A stretch of DNA of 64,000 bases from Anadara kagoshimensis. Taxonomy: Eukaryota; Mollusca; Bivalvia; Arcoida; Arcidae. Position numbers and translations under genes: made by a program. The stretch is from contig CM037875.1 in NCBI GenBank assembly GCA_021292105.1, forward strand, positions 993,152 through 1,057,151, given 5' to 3'. The first letter of the stretch is position 1, and each line of letters starts with the position of its first letter. This document shows, piece after piece, positions 24,788-35,221 of this stretch. The notes under the pieces are model-generated. The model made no database searches. It was not told the DNA's origin and worked only from the letters and a program-made list of their open reading frames with translations.

Positions 24788-27700
24788 ATGCCTAAGAACA
24801 AGGGTTGGAAGAAGACATTGGTGAAGAAGAAGTACCATGAAGAGAAGAAAAAGCTAGATCCAACTGTGGATCCAGTGCCTTCACTTGTAGTTGGGGGACT
24901 TGTCCCCACAGATCGCAGCAGCATCAGTGTTGCTGCATCTGTTACTTTTGATGTTGACTCCAGTCAGACATCTAGTGCAACTGCAAGAGTAGATTCAGGG
25001 AGAGACCTGACTACTTCGGGACATTATAGCCCATCTTTTGAATCTTCGGGACAGTATAGCCCAACTTTTGAATGTATGGGACAATATAGCCCAACTGATG
25101 AAACTGCATATGAAATTAGATATGATTTTACTCATGAATTTTCAAATGAATTGGCATTGAATATAATGAATGAACTCGCATATGAATTATGTAATGAACT
25201 TATATTAGAATTAAAAGCTAACAGCACAAAACCCAACCAAGGTTTAAGTGAATGTAATACACAATGTACAAAATTTTCATGTGTGATAAAAAACTTAAAT
25301 AAGACAGATACAAGGGAAAGAAGTTTTGATAAAATAAAAAGAAACTGTGAAATGATTTTAAATTCTAACAAACGCATATTGGCACCCAAATCACATGTTC
25401 CAAAAGGAAACGGTAAATTCAGTCCTATTTCAGATGTTTTATTTACGTTTGGCACTTTTAATCAGGCTGATAAAAGATTTGATGATGAATCTAGAGGAAG
25501 ACAGTGTGTGTGTAATTCTTTGGTTATGTTGGCATACAATGCATGTAAAAGTTATATAACTGAGACTGACTTGGATAATATTCTAGTTGATGGTGATAAC
25601 TTATTTAAACATATTATTGGTGATCTGAAGAGAGCTAAAAAATTTATAAGTTATTATTTAAATTTTGATGAATTACCATCATCATTAGTTTTAGGTCAAG
25701 TGAAATTTCATATTCAAAAACTATCTGTTTTAAATGGTGTAATTTCACCTAACATCACTGAAGAAACTGTTGACAGTTTACACACATGTATAGAAAATTT
25801 GTTTTTAATGGGTGAATGTGGAATAATTCTTGTTAATTCTGTGTCTTCGGCAATATTTAGAAACAGAAAAAAGCAATTTCAATTTTTTGATTCTCATTCT
25901 CATGGAAGAAATGGATTATCTGAAGAAAATGGAAAGTCAGTACTAGCTACATTTAAGGAATTTGATTCATTGATGTCATTCTTATATTCTTTTTATTCCA
26001 GTTTAATGATTGGCTTTAATACAGAATTTAACATATTACCAGTGAAGTTATTACCTACTCCTATAGCAGTAGAGAGCTACCCAGCCTTATCAAGATATTT
26101 TGAACAGCAATCAATGTCTGCAAACATCACAGTTAATACTTCATCAAAATGTACAAAAGTAAACAGAAAACACTACATGAAACAATACATGAAAAAATAC
26201 AGAGAAGATGATTTTCAAAAACAGAGAGATAAGAAAATGACACTGAAAGGGATGCATACAATTAGAAAAAATGCTGAACATATGTTAAAAAACAGGGTGA
26301 TTAATCGTAATAATAAACAGAAGGCAAGACAAAACACTGAACAGAAATTGAGAGATAGGCAAATGACTCTTAAAAGTATGCAGAAATCAAGAGAAAATCC
26401 TACACAGAAATTAAGAGATAGGCAAATGACTCTTAAAAGTATGCAGAAATCAAGAGAAAATCCTACACAGAAATCGAAAGATAGGCAAATGACTCTTATA
26501 AGTAAGCAGAAATCAAGAGAAAATCCTACACAGAAATTAAGAGATAGGCAAATGACTCTTAAAAGTATGCAGAAATCAAGAGAGAATCCTACACAGAAAT
26601 TGAGAGATAGGCAAATGACTCTTATAAGTAAGCAGAAATCAAGAGAAAATCCTACACAGAAATTAAGAGATAGGCAAATGACTCTTAAAAGTATGCAGAA
26701 ATCAAGAGAAAATCCTACACAGAAATTGAGAGATAGGCAAATGACTCTTATAACTAAGCAGAAATCAAGAGAAAATCCTACACAGAAATTGAGAGATAGG
26801 CAAATGACTCTTAACAGTATGCAGAAATCAAGAGAAAATCCTACACAGAAATTGAGAGATAGGCAAATGACTCGTAAAAGTAAGCTGAAAGCAAGACAAA
26901 ATCCTATGCGGGCTTTGAAAGAAAGGGCAATGAATGCTCAATATATGAAGAAAGTTAGGCAAAACCCTGATTTCACATTTATGGAATCTGCTAAAAAAGC
27001 AATTTCCAGTAAAGGACACACTATTGAAGACTCAATTATTGTATTTCATAAATCTTTGGAAAATGGATTTTCATATATTTGTACCTCATGCAATCAGATG
27101 TGGCCAAAGACATCAGTTGTTCAGTTCCTGCACACCAAATTGAATATGAACTCAGAAATAGTGAAGTTGTGCCGTACAAGATATAAATCTGTAAATAACA
27201 CTGAATGGATTTGCAGAACATGCTTTAATGCTTTATCAAGTGACAAAATTCCCAAACTTTCAGTTGCAAATTTGTTTTATTTCCCAGAAAAACCCGAAGA
27301 GTTAAATTTGCACCAGCTTGAAGAAAGATTAATATCATTGCGTATTCCTTTCATGCAAATAAGAGAATTACCAAGAGGCAGACAGCTTTCAGTAAAAGGA
27401 AATGTAGTTAATTGTCCTGTTGACATACAACCTACAATCAATGCATTACCCAGACAACTTGATGACAATATTACAATTCCAGTAAAGTTAAAAAGAAAAC
27501 AAATTTATAAAAAAGCACTGTATGTTGAGAATGTCAGACCAAATGTAATAATTAAAGCTTTAGCATGGTTGCTGAAAAATAGTGAGATATACAAAAACTC
27601 AGGCGTAAAGGTTAGTGAGGATTGGTTGGACAATACAAATTCTGATTTCCAAGAATTTTTTCATGTTGACAATTCATCTAAAGATCTGAATGAAGTAAGA

Positions 27701-30016
27701 AATAAAAAAATGCATCATGATCAAGACATTACTAACAAAGATGGAGGGAATGACTTGAACTTGCCACTCAATGAAAATAGAAATGAAGATATCCAATTAG
27801 AAGAAGATGATAAGTTCAGTGAGATTGATCCATTTGAAGTAGTGCAAGGAAATGCAGATACACTGTTGGATAATTTTCAGAATGTTTCTGATCAGGTCTA
27901 CAGTTTTGCACCAGGTGAAGGTCAAATTCCTTTAAGTCTGTATCAAGATGAAGACGCAGAATATATGTCATTTCCCTCCATATATTGTGGTCAAAGAAGA
28001 CCAAAAAATGAAGACAGACCCATTCCAGTACACTATAGTGAAATAGCAAAATGGGAATTGCGTTCCGTTGATAGAAGAGCTGCTACTAATGTTCCAAATC
28101 TTTTCTTCAAGCTAAAAAAATTGCAGTTGAAACAAATCTCCGACAAAGTCAACTTAGCAGTGAGACGTTTCAAAACAATGGGTAAAAGACTTACAGTTGG
28201 TCAAGTATTAGATCAGACTTCAATAAATCAGCTTGTTAACCTTGATGAAGGCTACTATATCTTTAGAACATTACGAAATTCACCTGCTTATTTATCAAAA
28301 CGTAAAAAAGATTTGTTTGCTATGATACGACAACTTGGTCTTCCAACATGGTTTATCTCCTTGTCTGCTGCGGACACTAGGTGGAAAGATTTGTTGAAAA
28401 TGTTAGCAAATTTACATGATGGAAAAGTATATACCAATGAAGACATAGAGAATATGTCATGGGAAGAAATAACAAGTTTGATTCAAGGTGATCCTGTATC
28501 ATGTTCCAGACATTTCAATCACAGAGTTAACCAATTTTTCAAACTTGTGTTAAATAGTCCACATAATCCTATTGGTGATATCTCCGATTATTTTTGTCGA
28601 ACAGAGTTCCAAAACAGGGGTTCCCCTCATGTTCACATCTTGGTGTGGATAAACAATGCACCAAAATATGCAGAAGATAGCAATGAAGTTATTACAGAAT
28701 TTATAAATCGTTATGTTTCATGTACATCTGATGTCTTGGAACAATTCAAGCCTTATGTTCAACTGCAAACACATAAACACTCAAAAACGTGCAGAAAGAA
28801 AGGTAAACCAGTATGTAGATTTGGCTTTCCTCATCCACCAATGTCTCAAACACAAATATTAGAACCTTTAGATGAAGATCCTGATGACGAGTACAAGAAC
28901 AAATACAAAGATATTCAGAAAACTGTTGATGAACTTCAAAATGCAGATACAATCACATTTGATGAATTTCTCAATGATGTTATACAAATGCGAGAGGAAG
29001 ACTATATAAAATGCATTAGAAGCTCCCTTCACTCGCCCAAAGTTTTTCTTAAAAGAAATTTATCTGAAGTGAGGACTAATCCTTATATGAAAGTAGTTTT
29101 GCAATCTTGGAATGCGAATCATGACATTCAGTTTGTATTAGATCCTTATGCTTGTGCTATGTATATTGTATCTTATATTAGCAAGTCGGAAAGGGGAATG
29201 AGTACACTTTTAGAGCAGGCATGTAAAGAGGCAAGGCAAGGTAACAATGATATAAGAAAGCAGGTTAGACAAATAGGTAACAAGTTCTTAAATGCAGTTG
29301 AAACAAGTGCTCAAGAGGCAGCATATCTATGTTTGCAATTGCCATTGACACATGCAACTAGAGAAGTAATATTTATAAATACATCACCACCAACTGAGAG
29401 AACTTTTTTATTAAAATCTAAGAGTTCATTAGAAGAACTGCCGGAAAATTCCACAGATATTGAGGCAAACAATATTATTAAACGGTATTCTCAAAGACCC
29501 AAACAACTTGAAAAGTGGTGTTTAGCAGATTATGCATCCAAGTTAAATGTGATATACCCCAAGAAAGTGTCTGAGGAAGTGGAAGTTGATTGGGACAAAA
29601 ATGATGATGCAAATAATGAAGATAGCGATTCTGACATTGAAAACAAAGACGAGATTGAACTTGATGAAATGATGTTTATGCACAAAATTAACATAACTTT
29701 ACCAAATGGTACAATGTTCAAAGAAAGACGTACATCTAGAGTACTGAGATATGTTAAATATAGCCTTAAGATTGATGCTGAAAATTATTACAGAGAACGT
29801 TTACTGTTATTTTTATCATGGAGAAATGAAGAGATGGATTTGTTAAATGGTTATAGGTCTTATGAAGAACATTACAATGCAGCAAAACTTATCATTGATA
29901 ATAAAAAAAAAGGTATGAATGTATTGGAAGTCAGTTGGATGAAGCGGAAATCCAAGCACAAAAAGACTTTAATGATGAACAGTTTGATTTGTTGGCACCT
30001 CAGACACAGCAAGTAG
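24788..30016 (+). CDS. Helitron Rep part: protease-like domain, basic repeats, zinc finger, HUH endonuclease
   Basis: 1742 aa as read; about the last 35 residues after the A9 run are probably out of frame. Residues about 225-400 look like a papain-like cysteine protease: GRQCVCNS with C240, and a D-x-H motif FDSHSHG (D368, H370). That spacing recalls viral tegument-type deubiquitinases more than classical OTU. Residues about 517-705 are nine 21-aa Lys/Arg/Gln-rich repeats. A zinc-finger segment follows (CTSCNQMW near 765, then WICRTC), like the cysteine-rich domain common in Helitron proteins. The Helitron_like_N region (RNSPAYLSKRKKDLFAMIRQ, LPTWFISLS) precedes the HUH motif HVH (H1281, H1283) and the two Rep tyrosines in MYIVSYISKS (Y1459, Y1463). 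Rep nicks and joins DNA ends in rolling-circle-like transposition. The ATG at 24788 is the first in frame and is followed by a basic N-terminus. Confidence 0.9.
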   Translation: MPKNKGWKKTLVKKKYHEEKKKLDPTVDPVPSLVVGGLVPTDRSSISVAASVTFDVDSSQTSSATARVDSGRDLTTSGHYSPSFESSGQYSPTFECMGQYSPTDETAYEIRYDFTHEFSNELALNIMNELAYELCNELILELKANSTKPNQGLSECNTQCTKFSCVIKNLNKTDTRERSFDKIKRNCEMILNSNKRILAPKSHVPKGNGKFSPISDVLFTFGTFNQADKRFDDESRGRQCVCNSLVMLAYNACKSYITETDLDNILVDGDNLFKHIIGDLKRAKKFISYYLNFDELPSSLVLGQVKFHIQKLSVLNGVISPNITEETVDSLHTCIENLFLMGECGIILVNSVSSAIFRNRKKQFQFFDSHSHGRNGLSEENGKSVLATFKEFDSLMSFLYSFYSSLMIGFNTEFNILPVKLLPTPIAVESYPALSRYFEQQSMSANITVNTSSKCTKVNRKHYMKQYMKKYREDDFQKQRDKKMTLKGMHTIRKNAEHMLKNRVINRNNKQKARQNTEQKLRDRQMTLKSMQKSRENPTQKLRDRQMTLKSMQKSRENPTQKSKDRQMTLISKQKSRENPTQKLRDRQMTLKSMQKSRENPTQKLRDRQMTLISKQKSRENPTQKLRDRQMTLKSMQKSRENPTQKLRDRQMTLITKQKSRENPTQKLRDRQMTLNSMQKSRENPTQKLRDRQMTRKSKLKARQNPMRALKERAMNAQYMKKVRQNPDFTFMESAKKAISSKGHTIEDSIIVFHKSLENGFSYICTSCNQMWPKTSVVQFLHTKLNMNSEIVKLCRTRYKSVNNTEWICRTCFNALSSDKIPKLSVANLFYFPEKPEELNLHQLEERLISLRIPFMQIRELPRGRQLSVKGNVVNCPVDIQPTINALPRQLDDNITIPVKLKRKQIYKKALYVENVRPNVIIKALAWLLKNSEIYKNSGVKVSEDWLDNTNSDFQEFFHVDNSSKDLNEVRNKKMHHDQDITNKDGGNDLNLPLNENRNEDIQLEEDDKFSEIDPFEVVQGNADTLLDNFQNVSDQVYSFAPGEGQIPLSLYQDEDAEYMSFPSIYCGQRRPKNEDRPIPVHYSEIAKWELRSVDRRAATNVPNLFFKLKKLQLKQISDKVNLAVRRFKTMGKRLTVGQVLDQTSINQLVNLDEGYYIFRTLRNSPAYLSKRKKDLFAMIRQLGLPTWFISLSAADTRWKDLLKMLANLHDGKVYTNEDIENMSWEEITSLIQGDPVSCSRHFNHRVNQFFKLVLNSPHNPIGDISDYFCRTEFQNRGSPHVHILVWINNAPKYAEDSNEVITEFINRYVSCTSDVLEQFKPYVQLQTHKHSKTCRKKGKPVCRFGFPHPPMSQTQILEPLDEDPDDEYKNKYKDIQKTVDELQNADTITFDEFLNDVIQMREEDYIKCIRSSLHSPKVFLKRNLSEVRTNPYMKVVLQSWNANHDIQFVLDPYACAMYIVSYISKSERGMSTLLEQACKEARQGNNDIRKQVRQIGNKFLNAVETSAQEAAYLCLQLPLTHATREVIFINTSPPTERTFLLKSKSSLEELPENSTDIEANNIIKRYSQRPKQLEKWCLADYASKLNVIYPKKVSEEVEVDWDKNDDANNEDSDSDIENKDEIELDEMMFMHKINITLPNGTMFKERRTSRVLRYVKYSLKIDAENYYRERLLLFLSWRNEEMDLLNGYRSYEEHYNAAKLIIDNKKKGMNVLEVSWMKRKSKHKKTLMMNSLICWHLRHSK
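26338..26904 (+). repeat. Nine 63-bp tandem repeats inside the Rep gene
   Basis: Each 63-bp unit encodes 21 aa of the form QKLRDRQMTL, then KSMQ or ISKQ, then KSRENPT. The two variants alternate in much of the array (K, K, I, K, I, K, I, N, R order), implying growth by 126-bp dimers. The frame is preserved throughout. Confidence 0.95.
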
Positions 30017-32349
30017 AATCTGAAGATCTGTCTGAAGAACACGCTGAATGTGAGAAATATATCGCCTTTAACCCAACCCGTCCAAATGATCAAACAAGCC
30101 ATGATATTGGTATAGATCTTGGATTAGGTAGTCACAGTCAAGTTGTAGACATCATAAATAATCCTTCAAGATTATCAGATGAAGATTACTACAACATAAT
30201 GCGATCATTAAATATGAAACAAAGAGAATATTTAAATCATATATTATATTGGGTGAAGACCAGAGATGAACCAGTTTACTCTTTCCTAAGTGGTGGTGCA
30301 GGGGTTGGAAAATCAGTATTAATAAGAGCTTTGTATCAAGCATTGATTCGCTTTTTATGTGCCCAACAAGGTGACAATCCTGATGACATAAGAGTGGTCT
30401 TGTGTGCACCTACTGGAAAAGCTGCTTTCAATATAAATGGTAGCACTATTCATTCAACCTTTAAGATTCCAGCTAGTCAAGGTTTCAACTATAAACCACT
30501 TGATAGTGACAGTCTTAATGCACTAAGAGTCAAGTACAAAGATTTATCTATTCTCATTATTGATGAAGTTTCAATGGTTGGATGTGGCATGTTAAATTAT
30601 GTATCTGAAAGATTAAAACAGATAAAAGGCTCCAATAAAGCTTTTGGAAATATATCTGTAATATTGATTGGAGACTTATTCCAGTTAAAGCCAGTATTTG
30701 ATGGTTGGATTTTCCAAAACTTATCAAAAGGATATGGACCGCTGGCAACAAATTTGTGGAAAGACCATTTTCAGATGTATGAACTAACACAAATTATGAG
30801 ACAGAAAGATGATGCACAATTTGCAGAAATTTTAAATAGACTTAGAGAAGGAAATCACACAGACAATGACATTAGCATCATACAATCATGCATTGTAGAC
30901 AATAACCAAGTTACTACAGATTCATCAATACCACATTTGTACTCAACAAGAGAAGGTGCCAAATCATGGAATTCTAGAGTATTTGAACTAACCTCATCGC
31001 AAAAAATGTCGATTCCATCTGTTGATGATGTTAAATCACATGATTCAGCAGCTGTAAAACAAAATATCTTGAAAACAATACCGCCTGATCCTGCAAAAAC
31101 ATCTGGATTGCTACAATGTTTGTCTGTGGCTGTTTCACTTAGGTATGATTTAACTGCAAATATTGACACGTCAGATGGTCTAACAAATGGTGCAAGTTGT
31201 ACATTGAAAATGTTAGATTTCAGACTGCAAAATAGAAGGAGACCAAGTATTTTATGGGTTCAATTTGATGATTCATCTGTTGGGACTAGTTGGAGAAAGA
31301 CATATAGTCATTTGTATACTAGAGAAACTATATGCATGTGGACACCCATATTTGATTTGAATAGATCTTTTATGTTGCGTGGTAAAACAATTTCAAGAAT
31401 TCAGTTTCCACTTACTCCATCTGCGGCTAAAACAATACACAAAGCTCAAGGATCAACTCTTGACGAGGTATATATTGATTTAACAATGAGAAACTCTGTT
31501 CCACACATACATTATGTAGCACTTAGCAGAGCTAGAACAATGAGTGGACTTCATATCATTGAGTTAAATGAATCGAAAATATCAGTTGACAAGTTTGTTA
31601 CAGAAGAAATGAAAATACTCAGAAAGAATCCAATGCCACTTTGTTACACACCAATTTATAAAATAAACACTAGATGTTTAAAGATTGCATTTAACAATGC
31701 CAGATCTTTGAACCTTCATTACCCAGACATAAAAAATGATCCGAATGTTACATCATGTGATATTATGTCATTCGCAGAAACAAAACTTTGTTTGCGTGAC
31801 AGTAATGAACATTTTCACATTGATGGTTACACCATGTTCAGAAATGATGCTGCTACGAGATCGATTCATCGACCAGCGCGTGGTCTAGCAGCTTACATAA
31901 AAAATAATCGCCAGCCTGTGGTTACAGTATACAATCATCAAAACTTCAGAGTAACAAACTGTGAGGCACTAAAACTTGATGTTTTGATTCACAACCTCTA
32001 CTTCACAGTTATTACTATGTATATTGCACCTGTTTGCACTTTAGACGAGTTCAAAAGTTTTATCAATCTTCACATCCTACCAGTTACAAATGACCATGCA
32101 AATATAGTTATATTGGGTGATTTCAATTTTGATATATCTAATAATTGTAACACCGGCTTTATAGAATTTATGCAAACTACATTTAATGTTCAGCAAATTG
32201 TATCTGGGGTAACAACTGATTACCAATCGACACTTGATCTCATATTTACAAATAGGCAGTATGCACACAAAGGTATAGTTGAATGTTTTTGGTCAGATCA
32301 CAAACTGGTCTATGTATCAATAGATTTATCTGCAGAAAATGATATATGA
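29935..32349 (+). CDS. Helitron helicase part: PIF1-type helicase plus AP-endonuclease-like domain
   Basis: This frame overlaps the Rep frame by 82 bp and is offset by one base. It has no ATG at its beginning (the first codon used here is TTG), so it is the continuation of the Rep protein after the A9 run and not a separate gene. Walker A is GGAGVGKS and Walker B is ILIIDEVSM. They are followed by IGDLFQLKPV, LTQIMRQ, TIHKAQGSTLDEVYIDL and YVALSRARTMSGL, the helicase motif series of PIF1/RecD2. From about residue 580 an exonuclease-endonuclease-phosphatase fold follows, with FNNARS, FAETKL, ILGDFNF and WSDHKLV supplying the usual Asn, Glu, Asp and Asp-His positions. This C-terminal nuclease is typical of Helentrons. 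The stop at 32347 is followed closely by the presumed 3' end. Confidence 0.9.
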   Translation: MDEAEIQAQKDFNDEQFDLLAPQTQQVESEDLSEEHAECEKYIAFNPTRPNDQTSHDIGIDLGLGSHSQVVDIINNPSRLSDEDYYNIMRSLNMKQREYLNHILYWVKTRDEPVYSFLSGGAGVGKSVLIRALYQALIRFLCAQQGDNPDDIRVVLCAPTGKAAFNINGSTIHSTFKIPASQGFNYKPLDSDSLNALRVKYKDLSILIIDEVSMVGCGMLNYVSERLKQIKGSNKAFGNISVILIGDLFQLKPVFDGWIFQNLSKGYGPLATNLWKDHFQMYELTQIMRQKDDAQFAEILNRLREGNHTDNDISIIQSCIVDNNQVTTDSSIPHLYSTREGAKSWNSRVFELTSSQKMSIPSVDDVKSHDSAAVKQNILKTIPPDPAKTSGLLQCLSVAVSLRYDLTANIDTSDGLTNGASCTLKMLDFRLQNRRRPSILWVQFDDSSVGTSWRKTYSHLYTRETICMWTPIFDLNRSFMLRGKTISRIQFPLTPSAAKTIHKAQGSTLDEVYIDLTMRNSVPHIHYVALSRARTMSGLHIIELNESKISVDKFVTEEMKILRKNPMPLCYTPIYKINTRCLKIAFNNARSLNLHYPDIKNDPNVTSCDIMSFAETKLCLRDSNEHFHIDGYTMFRNDAATRSIHRPARGLAAYIKNNRQPVVTVYNHQNFRVTNCEALKLDVLIHNLYFTVITMYIAPVCTLDEFKSFINLHILPVTNDHANIVILGDFNFDISNNCNTGFIEFMQTTFNVQQIVSGVTTDYQSTLDLIFTNRQYAHKGIVECFWSDHKLVYVSIDLSAENDI

Positions 32350-32438
32350 TATAATCCTAACTCAGTTGAAATGTTTTATGTTGCAGTAAATGCAACATAA
32401 AAACAACTGGTTTTATGCATTAATGGGATACCACTGAT

Positions 32439-32472
32439 GATGGAGAAGTAGATAAACATGTATTTACTTCTC
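32439..32472 (+). other. Hairpin near the presumed Helitron 3' end
   Basis: ggagaagta and tacttctcc can pair perfectly around a loop of about 15 nt, 90 bp after the helicase stop codon. Helitrons carry a 3' subterminal hairpin shortly before their end. Here the hairpin is followed by attcccttgttt. A role as terminus is inferred from position and structure. Confidence 0.5.
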
Positions 32473-32485
32473 CATTCCCTTGTTT

Positions 32486-33919
32486 ATTTCACTATCAAAC
32501 TGATGTATAGATTGTTTAATCTGATTACAAAGATGTTCATATTCTTGTGTACCTATTTACACTCTAAGTAACAAGTTATCAACACATATATTTTGTTTCT
32601 GGAAACAACATCAAATAATAGTGAAAATGAATGAATATGTATTGATCAGTACATTTTTGTTGCTTTCAGATCATGAACAATCTATACTTCACTTTGTAAA
32701 TTATAAAGTTGTATATATTTTTAATTTGCTTATTATGATGTACTTGTCATTTGGAATTATGTATAATATTACTTTGAAGTGATAATGTTCAAAATATTAA
32801 ATGTCTTTATTTTACATATATGCAAGACGAGCACTGAATATATCTTTGAGATTTTATATATGTGTATGCAGGAGTAATGTTACAATTAACATACATGTGT
32901 TTCCAAAAAACTTAAAAACTTGTTTACATACAATAAACTGTATTAACTTATATTTTTTTATCCTTGAAAGACAATGTCAGACTCATGCACAAAAGTTTAA
33001 CACAAAAGTGTTTTAATTGCTTTATCTAAGCCTTTCAAAAAGCCAACACACTGTAATAAGATTTCTAAAAAAATAATGGTATACTAGTATATAACACTGT
33101 ATATATTGTTATTATAATGATATTGATCATACATGTCAATACATGTTTATCCCATACATTCTGCTGGCAAGTTGGTAAGTATGCTTTCAGAAGAGTAGGT
33201 GTAAAAACTGTAAATCTCTCTGAATACAATTGTAAAAAGGCAGAAAACGTGTGGAGATTAAATTTTGCAGAATACCAGCAAAATGAAATTTAAAAAAAAT
33301 GCAGGCTCTGAAAACCCTATTGGTATATGACTTATATTATTTCTATTAATTGAAACAGACACATGAGCATTTGTATATCATGTTGGACAATGTTCAAATA
33401 TGTAATAAACCATTTTATGTACACATTAACTTTGGTTATCATGTTGTAACATATATGTAATGAATTAGTTCTCATATGAAACATTGTAATGACATATCTC
33501 ATCTCCTACAAATTGGCATTCTATGTGCTTGATACAAAACATTTCTACCTTTGAAAAATAATTGTAATTTAATTGTGCTGTAATGTTTGTTATAAATAAA
33601 AAGTATATTTCAATTAAAAATATAAACATTCTATATGTGTTATAGATGTTTTAATATGCAAATATCATATTCTGCAATATCGCAATCTGAATTTCGATGA
33701 TGACATCTTCAGAACCCATTGTCAGAACATTTAACACCATTCAACTATTTACATGTATTTTTATTGAGTCCAGGAATTTTATATCCCAGTCAATAATATT
33801 TCACTTATGTCGCAATGTCGTCAGCTTATGCACTATGTCAATGGATGTGCCATGTCATCAATACCAAATTGTGAGTATATGTTATGTTAACATATATTTA
33901 ATGTGACAAGAAAACGAAA
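32486..33919. other. Non-coding, no recognised element
   Basis: AT-rich sequence with frequent ATG/ATA words and short open frames without domain-like composition. I recognise nothing in it. Confidence 0.5.
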
Positions 33920-33924
33920 AATGC

Positions 33925-34020
33925 AGCGACCAAACAAGGACTAACACTTGAACCTTACCGATACTCGCAGGGCGCTCTACCCACTGAGCTAACCTGCCAC
34001 CTATCTCTCGGACCCACCAC
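33925..34020 (-). mobile_element. tRNA-derived SINE head or tRNA relic
   Basis: The minus strand reads ggttagctcagtgggtagag, a near-perfect A box and D-arm of a tRNA, followed after about 25 nt by ggttcaagtgttagtcc, a degraded B box/T-arm. No complete cloverleaf or discriminator end is seen, so this is more likely a SINE head or relic than a working tRNA gene. Confidence 0.5.
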
Positions 34021-34112
34021 ATTCCTTCCGTCCATTTTAGCTCTACTGTCATTTATTTCATTATTCTGTAATGTTTGTTACAAATAAATTGTATATTATA
34101 ATAGAAACGTTT

Positions 34113-34835
34113 CATTTATTATGCCCCCCTTTGAAAAAGGGAGGGCATATTGCTTTGCTGCTGTCTGTCGGTCGGATGGTCGGTCGGTCGATCCATTCAG
34201 TTTCCGTTCATTATCTCTGCAACAGCTGCAGAGATTTAAATGAAATTTGGTATACAGCTTTATCATCATAATATCTAGGTCAAGTTCTGTTTGGGGTATG
34301 ATCGGCCAATTTTTGACAGAGTTATAGCCCTTTGAAAAATTTTCAGTTTCCGTTCATTATCTTTTCAAAGATTGCATGTATTCAAATGAAGTTTGGTATA
34401 CAGGTTTATTAGAAGAATATCTAGGTCAAGTTCTGTTTCAGGTGCGATTGGACAATTTTTGACAGAATTGTGCCCCTTTAAAAAAATGGCTAATTTTCAG
34501 TTTACCCGGGAAACTGCATGTTTTCAAGGATTTAAACCGAAATTTTGTATGGATGTAGATTTTTAATATTAAATATATATCTGAAAGTTTTGCTATGCTC
34601 AGTTTGTAAATAATAAAATTACATGCAAATTATAAATTTTTTTGTTAATATATACATGTACAAGAGAGGTAACTCTTTCTCTTAAGTTAGCATTATCACA
34701 ATTTTCAAGTTTAAAATGTCATTTTCATTTCCATGCACACTGCCCACACTGTGTATTGCCCATAAAAAATGTGCACCCTGCAATGTAGGTTTCAGATGGG
34801 GGGGCATACGTGTTTCACAAACACCTCCCGTCTGT
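34113..34835 (+). mobile_element. Interspersed element with 5' hairpin, GGTC microsatellite and internal repeats
   Basis: Starts ttatgccccccttt, gaaa, aagggagggcatatt (a hairpin), followed by a gtcggtcggatggtcggtcg microsatellite at about 34165-34192. Two diverged direct repeats of about 130 bp follow, each with agtttccgttcattatct, aaatttggtatacag or similar, and atatctaggtcaagttctg. A G-rich end atggggggg, catacgtgtttcacaaac lies near 34795-34822. The layout parallels the other tandem-core elements here, but the sequence family is different. Confidence 0.6.
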
Positions 34836-35221
34836 CTTGGCGTTATATTGTCATTTCCTGCAATATGACAATACCATTGTCCATGATGACAACTTCAAAA
34901 CCCCATTACACTTATGCAATTGCATTTAACACAGTTCAATTACAAGCAATTCAAATATAGGTAGAAATCGTTAAACAATACTGCATTATATAAAACAGCA
35001 AATCGCATACAGATGAAAGTACAAGAAACAACATATACTAGCAAGCAAAATTCTTCTTGCAATTGCATAGAAATAATAATAAAAAAACAACTCATTCATT
35101 CATAATTTCTAGGTGAAAATTTGATAGATTGGATTTGTTTGAGTTGATCACATTTATTACCAATAATCTATGTTTTGATCAAATCTTTACGTGATTCATA
35201 GGGTATTTTTGAATACGTTAC

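Larger units (their letters stand above)
24788..32485 (+). mobile_element. Autonomous Helitron of Helentron type (ends approximate)
   Basis: One transcription unit encodes protease-like domain, basic repeats, zinc finger, HUH Rep, PIF1-type helicase and a C-terminal AP-endonuclease-like domain. The endonuclease and N-terminal protease are the marks of Helentrons as opposed to canonical Helitrons. Coding capacity is intact apart from one frame change at an A9 run (29902-29911). The 3' boundary is guessed from a hairpin at 32439-32472 followed by cccttgttt. The 5' boundary is not resolved. Confidence 0.85.

Noticed and set aside
33925..34020. A functional tRNA gene on the minus strand
   Set aside because: The A box is good but the B box and T-arm are degraded, and no full cloverleaf is present. 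SINE or relic is more likely.
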